Shown: piece by piece, positions 11,701 through 20,700 of the stretch
Layout of the letters: each line of letters begins with the position of its first letter
How positions within the stretch are numbered: position 1 is the stretch's first letter
Source: Leucaena leucocephala
Lineage: Eukaryota > Streptophyta > Magnoliopsida > Fabales > Fabaceae
DNA length: 64,000 nt
Direction: 5' to 3'
Assembly: GCA_037074615.1 (NCBI GenBank)
Contig: CM073558.1
Coordinates: 10,354,001-10,418,000, forward strand
The notes under the pieces: generated by a model
Told to the model about the DNA's origin: nothing
The model's input: the letters and a program-made list of their open reading frames with translations, nothing else
The model's database searches: none
Program-made: the position numbers and the translations under genes

Positions 11701-14700
11701 AACTTTGATGAAGAATGTGAGTAACACTACTGGATATCATTTGAGATGACCCTATTCATTTAAACCATGTATGCAAAACATGATTCACAGGACTAAATTA
11801 TTGTCTTTTCCTTGTTGACACACCCTATAGAGCAAACTATCAGCCTAATGAAGAGATATTAACGATAAAGGAAGGTCTAGTAGAGCGAGATGCAGTGAAC
11901 CATATTAAAAATTATGAATGATCCAGGAAACAATTTGTAGTTAAGGAAGAGTTATCTTGGTGTACCCAAAGTAAAGCTATAATTTAGATAAAGCCATTGC
12001 TACTGCGTCAATACAATTGCTAATAGTTAGGTGAAGGGTTCACAAAGCACAATTCCACCATATCTTACATGGAAACTTAATATGAAAAATGGGGATAATG
12101 TTGGAATGGGCAATGAATCTCGACACAGAACAGAGAAAAAGAGATAAGTTGAATTCTGTGTGTATTCATCTATATTGTTCATACATATATATACACTGAA
12201 TATACAATCAGCGGAGCGTGAATCATGGGATATAATTTAATGATACAATATGATTTTATTCCCCCAAATCCTCCTATAATCATATCTAATTGATTTCTAT
12301 AATCCCCCTCTTTAATTCTGAATATCTCCTCTTTAATTCTAAATATCTTCTACACTCCCCCTCAAGTTGGAGCATAGATATTAATCATGTCTAACTTGCC
12401 AATTAGATATTCGAATTTGTTTCGAGTTAATCCCTTGGTGAGCACATCAGCTGTTTGTTCCTTGGAGGGAATGTATTTCAGTTCAATTGTTCCAGCATCA
12501 ATCTTCTCTCTTATGAAGTGTCTATCTATCTCCACATGCTTTGTTCTGTCATGCTGGACTGGATTGTGTGACATATTGATTGCTGCCATATTGTCTGAGT
12601 ATAACCTGATAGGTTTTTCTGGTAACATTCTCAATTCTTCAAGTACTCGCTTTACCCATAGGCACTCACATATTCCTAGAGCTATAGCTCTGAATTCAGC
12701 TTCGGCACTGCTTCTAGCAACCACACTTTGTTTTTTACTGCGCCATGTGACCATATTTCCCCACACATAGGTAACATATCCTGAGGTTGACCTCCTATCA
12801 TCTTGATCTCCTGCCCAATCCGCATCTGTAAGGATTTCTATATTTCTCTTGTTAGACTTTTTGAACAGGAGGCCTAAACCGGGTGAACCCTTCAAATATC
12901 TAAGGATTCTGTAAACTTCATTTAGATGCTTTTGTTTGGGACTATGAGAGTGTTGACTTACAATGCTGACAGCATAGGCAATATCTGGCCTCGTGTGTGA
13001 TAGGTAAATCAATTTTCCTACCATACGTTGATACCTTCCCTTATCTACTTCTTTTCCCAGGTCTTCCTCCTCTTTAATTTTGTCAACCTGAATAGGAGTA
13101 TCGCTAGGTCTACAACCCAACATTCCTGTTTCTTCTAGGAGATCCAGTATGTATTTCTTCTGTGAGATGCTGATTCCTTTTGCAGATCTAGCCACTTCCA
13201 TGCCTAAGAAATATTTCATCTTCCCAAGGTCTTTAACTTGGAATTCCTGATTGAGAGCCTTTTTTATTCTATCAATCTCTGTTGGATCATCACCTGTGAG
13301 AATGATGTCATCAACATATACTGTTAAGATGGCAAGTTTCCCATTCTCGTGTCTAAAGAACAGTGTGTGATCACTTTGTCCCTGTAGATAGCCTTGGTTC
13401 TTTAATACTTTGGTGAATCTGTCAAACCACGCTCGAGGAGACTGTTTCAATCCATATAGCGATTTTTTCAACCTGCACACCTGATCTGCCTTTGTTCCAG
13501 GGAATCCTGGAGGCATTTTCATGTACACTTCCTCTTTCAATTCTCCATTTAGAAATGCATTTTTGATGTCCATCTGATGCAGTGGCCAGTCCAGATTAGC
13601 AGCGAGTGATAATAGGATTCTAATGGTGTTCAGTTTTGCCACTGGTGCAAATGTCTCAGTGTAATCCATACCATAGACTTGAGTGAATCCCTTAGCCACC
13701 AAACGTGCTTTATACTTGTCGAGGCTTCCATCTGCCAGGTATTTTGGGGTGAATACCCATTTGCAGCCAATTGCTTTCTTGCCTTTAGGTAGTTTAACTT
13801 CTTCCCATGTTTCATTTCTTTCTAGTGCCTCCATTTCTTCCATTACTGCATGTCTCCATTCAGGGCTGCTAAGAGCTTCATTTATAGTTTCTGGTATTCT
13901 GATCTGATCAAGGTGAGAGACAAAAGCATGATGGTCATGTGATAAAGCCTGATAAGAGACAAACCTTTCTATAGGGTGTCTGGTACATGATCTGCGTTGT
14001 TTTCTCACTGCTATCGGAAGATCAAGATCATTGTTCCCTTCTTGTGGTTGTTCAGAACCTGCATCTGGTTCAGATTCTTGGTGTGCGTCATTCACTTGAG
14101 GGGCATTACCTGTCGTGTTTCTTCGGGTATATACTTGTCCCCACTTGTTAGTGTCTCCCCCTGAATTAGTGTGCCTTTTTTCAGGTTCCTCATGTGGTTG
14201 TAGGTCAAGGGTATATATGACATCAGGTGCTTGGTAGGGACACAGTAGTTGGGATTCAAGTTGAGATTGCTGAGGTGCACTCTGAGGTTCACTCCAAGTC
14301 TCCCCCTGAACCGAGGTAGTGGTATAGAAAGGAATGGTTTCATGGAAGGTAACATCACAGGTGATATAAAGACGCTTAGATAGAGGATCAAAACATTTGT
14401 AGCCTTTTTGGGTACCAGCGGGACCGAGGAAAATACATTTGACTGCCTTGGGTTCAAGTTTGGAGGTATGATGGAGATGGACAAAAGCGGTGCATCCGAA
14501 GACCCGAAGGGGAAGGGTATTCTCGAGGTAGGGTAAGCGGAAGTAATCCTGAAGAACCTGTAGAGGGGTTCGGAAAGACAAAGGTTTACACGGCATACGG
14601 TTGATTAAGAAGGTGGCCAGTAGGATAGCATCGGTCCAATAGAAATGAGGAACATGACTGCTAAACAGAAGGGCCCTAGCAGTTTCCAAAAGATGTCTAT

Positions 14701-17700
14701 TTTTCCGTTCAGCAATGCCATTCTGTTGGGGGCTATATGGACAAGAACTTTTATGGATAATGCCGTGTTCCTTGAGAAAATGGGATAGGGGCTGGTTAAA
14801 GTACTCAGTGCCATTATCAGTATGGAGGGTTTGAATTTTCGTATCAAACTGAGTAAGAATCCTCTTATAAAAATCAACAAATGTTTGATAAACCTCAGTT
14901 TTATCCTTTAAGAGGAAGACCCAACTGACACGGGTATGATCATCGATGAGGGTCATGAACCATTTTGATTGTGTGCGATTTGAGACTCGTGATGGTCCCC
15001 ATAAATCACTATGAATGAGAGAGAATGGTTTAGATGGGCGATATGGGGTACTTGAAAAATGAGTACGGTGATGTTTTGCTAACTCACAGGAATCACAAGA
15101 AAAATCTAAAGTTTTATTAGAGCAAATTGAAGGAAACATCTTACACATATATGGAAAATTCGGGTGTCCTAAGCGCTTGTGCCACAACTCCAATTCACTA
15201 GCCCTAGGGGGTGACACTTTATTACATAGGTGAGATACGGACTGATGACAGTCATCCAGGTAATAGAGTCCATCAAGCTTCTTAGCAACACCAATCGTCG
15301 TCCCCGTGAGCAGATCCTGAAAAACACAATGAGAAGCAAAAAATTTAGCATGGCATCTCTCATCCTGGGTGAGTTGGCTGACAGACAATAGATTGCATTT
15401 TAAGTTTGGGACATATAAAACATTGTGCAATGTTAGTGTGGGTGAGACATTAATGATTCCACTGCCAGCAATAAGAGAGTCGGAGGCATCAGCAATTTTA
15501 ACTGTATGGTGTGATGTGGCGGGTGTGTACTGAGAGAATAATGAGGCCTCATTGGTCATGTGATCTGAGGCACCGGAATCCACTATCCAACAAGAGCCTG
15601 TAGTTTTCCTATTAATAGTAGCAAAAGCTTGGCAGAGATTACCTCGTTGAACCACACTAGCAACTGGTTGCTTACGAGTTTGAGTCTCGAGGGCAGTTAA
15701 TCGCTCCAAAATAGTAGTCAGTGGATCTTGGGTTGTGGAACCACCAGGAATTGGGCCTGTGGGAACAGGGCCCATTTGTGTTGAGGGGCTGCCAAAAAGG
15801 TTTGGGCTTGGGATGCTGCCGTGGACTGGGCCTGCTTGATGAAGACCATTTGGGCCCAGGATGCTGCCATGAGTCGGACCTGTTGGATTGCTAATTGGGC
15901 CTTCAACACTGACGCTGTGAACCGAGCCCATTTCGCCGCTTACTTCTGCAAGGTTTCCTCTCGGGCGTCGTTGTCGGGGCTTCCAATTTGGGGGTTTCCC
16001 ATGGAGGTCCCAGCAGGTGTCCTTCGTGTGCCCAGACTTCCGGCAGTGTTCACAGGTGGGGCGCTCCTTCCTTGCGTCGCTCAGGCGGGCTGCAAGTGCA
16101 GAGGAATTCTCGGTGGCGATGACTGGTCGAGGCACAGAGTTGGGCAACATCACCTGGCGGCGGGATTCCTCATCCCTCAGCAATGCAAACGCCTCGGCCA
16201 CAGTGGGGAGAGGCACTCGCCCAAGGAGACGACCACGCAGATCCTCGTATACTGTGTTTAAGCCGACTAGAAACTCAAACAAGCGTTCTTCTTCTAAGTC
16301 CCGTCGGAAGGTTGCAGCGTCGTCGACATCTCTCCAGACATGGTGCTTCAATTGATCCAGTTCCTGCCATAATGTTCTTTTCTCCAAGTAGTAAATATTC
16401 AGGGGTCTATCGCCTTGTCGCACAGTCCACAACCGAGAGCGCAGGTCGAAGACCAGAGACGCCGTTGGCCTCTTGCCGTAGGCTTCTTTCACTCCTTGCC
16501 AGATTTCTTTAGCTGTCGGAATGAACATGAAACTCCGACGAACAGTAGGGACCATTGCATTGAGGAGCCATGACGCCACCAGCGAGTTTTCTGTTTTCCA
16601 CCGACGGCGAACGTTAGCATCATCAGTGGGCGGTGGTTCTTGCTGAATTAATTCCAGTCGATCGCGGCCATCAAGTGCAAGAATCATAGATTGTGCCCAC
16701 TCTCCATAGTTATCTCCAGTGAGGCGTTCAGGTACAATGACAACAGTGGAGCCTTCGACGCCGGCGACTCTAGTGGGTAGACGCACCCCGCCATCAGACG
16801 TGGCTGTATCGACTTCGGCGGAGGACAAAGACAGTGATCCCGAACCTTGCTCTGATACCATGTTGGAATGGGCAATGAATCTCGACACAGAACAGAGAAA
16901 AAGAGATAAGTTGAATTCTGTGTGTATTCATCTATATTGTTCATACATATATATACACTGAATATACAATCAGCGGAGCGTGAATCATGGGATATAATTT
17001 AATGATACAATATGATTTTATTCCCCCAAATCCTCCTATAATCATATCTAATTGATTTCTATAATCCCCCTCTTTAATTCTGAATATCTCCTCTTTAATT
17101 CTAAATATCTTCTACAGATAACACCTAATCTCTAAGTCATAATCAATTCAAAAGCTTAAAGTGTGTCTGGATTAGCTTTTGAAGAACACATTTTGGAAAA
17201 AAGTGAGTTTTAAAAGAATAGATTTTGTGAAAAAAATGATTTTTGAGTATAATAGATTTTGTGAAAAAAGCTATTATTGGGGAAGTTGTTCTCCCTAAAG
17301 TATACCAAAACCATGGTGTTTGGGTAGCAAAATATAGATACTGGAAAAAAGAGTATTTGGGTAGCTTGTACCAAAACCGTAGTTTTGGTGGAAAAATTGA
17401 TTGTGGGAAATTATTGAGTGTCTAGGTTGTTTTTTTCAAAACCATGATTTTGGGGAACATCCAAACACACACTAAGTAAAACACGCAACTCTCTTAGTTA
17501 TATCTAAAATGTGAATCAAAAGACTAATAATAGAACCTGGTAATCAAAATAAAAATTAAACCAATTTATCTTATAGTTGGGGGACCAATGTTCTACATAA
17601 AATCACAAACCTCAACCACATGAAGATTGGAAGCACAATTGAGGACAGACGCTTATTCTCTAATTTTGTGCGAAAGAGAACACAGGAAGAGTAGCGAAAG

Positions 17701-20700
17701 AGAAAAGGAGGAGTGGAAGAATCATCCATGGCATAAGCAAGTTAGAAGCACATGATAAAGGTCAACAAAGCCACTGATTTGAACCAGATAAGGGACGTCA
17801 TTAGCGTTGTGGTGGTGTTTGACAAGATTTCTGATTTCTGGAGTGCACTCTGGGTTTCAGTTCTTAGTCAAGAATTCCAGATTTATGGATTTTCTAAACT
17901 TGCGATTCGGTTTCTTTTCTATCTGTAAATTTGGTTTCTTCTGGGTTTTGATGTTTGGTTTGATGTATAATGATGATTGATAATGGTGAGTTTGCCCGGG
18001 AAGGAGAATGATGGAGGAAGGGGAATTTATTTTGCAGTCACTTTTATTTTTATTTTTCTTTTGATTGACAATAAATATCATTACATATCATACCAAACAT
18101 ATTCATATTGGTCGGCAATCCATTCTATTCATATCAATCTATTAATATATATAACAATATAGAGTTTATGATCTTTTTTAGGATCTTTTTTATTTGTCAT
18201 ATAGTGGTTCTGCTTGTATGGGAAGCCTTTCAAGTCAAAGCAATGTGTTCCTATTGTTCTACCACACTGTAGAGGAATATTGTTCATTGAGTTGTTTTAC
18301 AAGATATTGTCTTTCAATTGCAAGTTTTTTATGCTAGGTTCAGGTTACCTTTAGCAAGGTAAGAGTTTGTTGTATACAATCTCTATATGCAGGCAAGCAT
18401 CAAGAAATTAGAAGTGATGTGCTTGTACTGCGCCCTATGGGCCTGTGATTCAGCTCCGTCTCAGTATGAATAGATAAACAGCTATCATAGTTTAACACAC
18501 CTTACATAAAATAATTGTCTTCCTCCTTAATTTTGTAGGCTTTTATAATATTTTCATGACTATTATTTTACAAAAGTTAAATTTGGATGGAAAGGAGACT
18601 TGTGCTTTCAGAGCACGGAAGCCCACAAATCTAACAGAAGAGAGAGTGACTCAAGCAAAGATATCACAACTTGATGTCATCACTCAACTAGCAAGTAAGC
18701 AGAGTATGATTTGTCAACCATTCACAAAAGATACAATAAATTGTTCAATTAGAAAAAGGAATTACACAGGTAACAAAATGCATCAAAGAACAAAGTTGGA
18801 GAAATTAAGTTTTCTATCAACTGTCACAAAGAGTACTTGAATAACAATTGAGTGCAGTAGTAGATTTTTACCAAGTATCACGGTAGCCTAACAACTCCTA
18901 AGGAGGCAGTACTCTAAAAATATCCATCTAACCCTAAACCACTATGATATGTAAAATATAACTAAATAATTTAAGTAGTTTTATTATTTTATTAGAATTA
19001 GTATTAGATATTCTACGAATAGGATTAGATATCATAATATATATATTATGATATATTAGGATTAGCTATTATAACATATATCATGATTAGATATTATGAT
19101 ATATTAGTATTAGATATTTAATTAGGATTAGGATTACCCACCACTTATAAATAAGGATAATCATCAGTCTTAGGGGGATATGCTTTGATTATGATGTGAA
19201 CCCTTAAGTATTCAATATAGTTTCAGTTTCTCTTCTATTCTCCTTCTATTCTTCTCTATTTCCTTTTTATTTCTACAATTACGTAACAGTGGTATCAGAG
19301 CGGTCGTTCCTCGGCTATTCACAAGAATCAATAACAGAATGAGCATGGATATAGAACCTTGTCTTCAAAATATAGCGAATAATCTTGACAGGATGAGCAT
19401 GGATATAGAGCGGCGTTTTCAAAATATGGTAAGGCGTCTTGACAAGATGAGTTTCCTTCTCCAGAAAACTCAGCCGGTAAAGAAAGATGTGGCAGAGTCA
19501 CAAAAAATATTGTAAAAGGAAAATGACATTTATGGTGATCAAGAAGAGTACCCGGTAACTCAAAAAGATGAGTTTTCCTTTTCAGCACCTATTGATGAGC
19601 AAAAAGATATACAAGAAAGTCCCAATAACCCTAACCAAACTCAAGATTCTAATGCGTTGCAGATAACAATTCAAGAAGAGTTGACAATTCAGTCTATCAT
19701 TCTCCAAGATGCAAGAAGTTTAGCATGTAGTTTACCAGGAACCTTCACACATAACGTGTAAAAAGAAAATGATGAAACAAAAGTTTAGAGCTGATGGATC
19801 ATTAAGTCTCAACTGTTGAGAGGGGTTTAAGAGTGCACTTTGCAACATGTCTTCAAACTTGGCACTGATAACGTTGACGATTTCAAATCTCCTAGTCCAG
19901 ATTTGGTTCAAAGGAAAATTGATTAAAATGCTTCTTGGCTCTAGTTTAGTATCGTTCTTGGTACTTGACCCTTAGGGACAAGGGTCTTTTGGGGAGGGAG
20001 TATTGATATGTAAAATATAAATAAATAATTTAAGTAGTTTTATTATTTTATTAGAATTAGTATTAGATGTTCTACGATTAAGATTAGATATCATAATATA
20101 TATATTATGATATAGTAGGATTAGATATTATAATATATATCATGATTAGATATTATGATATATTAGGATTAGATATTATAACATATATCATGATTAGATA
20201 TTATGATATATTAGTATTAGATATTTAATTAAGATTAGGATTACCCACCACTTATAAATAAGGATAATCATCAGTCTTAGGGGGATATGCTTTGATTATG
20301 ATGTGAACCTTTGAGTATTCAGTATAGTTTCAGTTTCTCTTCTATTCTCCTTCTATTCTTCTCTATTTCCCTTTTATTTCTACAATTACGTAACACACTA
20401 CCAAGAAAAAAAAAATCCCCTTATCCCAGCTGACAACCTTTGAACTCCGATGTGATTATGATGTCATATTTTGATCCCAACTAAATGAGTACAGTAGGTT
20501 CTTTCACTCCACCTAAAGCCAATAGAAGAGTAACTTTTGACCAAACATGGTCCCAGGGCATTTGTAGCAAATGAAACATAGGGAACAATTCTTATGCTGG
20601 CCCAATAGGGCCATGCCAATTTAGAGTTTAACATCTAGTTATTTACAACTAAGCATCCTTTTTTTACAGCTAGGAACAATTTTAAAGTTATGGAAGTGAA

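Larger units (their letters stand above)
12099..17116 (-). mobile_element. Intact, young Ty1/copia retrotransposon in intron 2
   Basis: Complete element with 256-bp LTRs at 12099-12354 and 16861-17116 that I read as identical base for base, flanked by the perfect 5-bp duplication GATAA (12094-12098 and 17117-17121). It has a PBS, a polypurine tract and one uninterrupted gag-pol frame on the minus strand. It lies in the second intron of the five-exon gene in the same transcriptional direction. Identical LTRs and an open 1499-codon frame indicate very recent insertion and potential autonomy. GC content of the coding part is visibly higher than the surrounding intron. Confidence 0.98.
18945..20395 (+). 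mobile_element. Small non-autonomous LTR retrotransposon (TRIM-like), 1451 bp
   Basis: LTRs at 18945-19288 (344 bp) and 20004-20395 (392 bp) are flanked by a perfect 5-bp duplication CACTA (18940-18944 and 20396-20400). A PBS follows the left LTR and the polypurine tract GGGGAGGGAG precedes the right one. The 48-bp length difference is one extra copy of a 'gattagatattat..atatcatgattagatattatgatatatta' unit in the right LTR. The internal region is only 715 bp with a gag-like scrap, so movement would depend on another element's enzymes. Confidence 0.93.

Noticed and set aside
15821..16512. Plus-strand frames over the copia gag region
   Set aside because: They are shadows of the well-supported minus-strand gag-pol frame and show no domain.
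16862..16888. Extension of the copia gag-pol frame nine codons upstream into the LTR
   Set aside because: The upstream codon is GTG, not ATG, and lies in the LTR; the first ATG is at 16861.
18556..18840. 94-codon plus-strand frame in intron 2
   Set aside because: No recognisable domain, codon pattern or splice context; opposite strand to the host gene.
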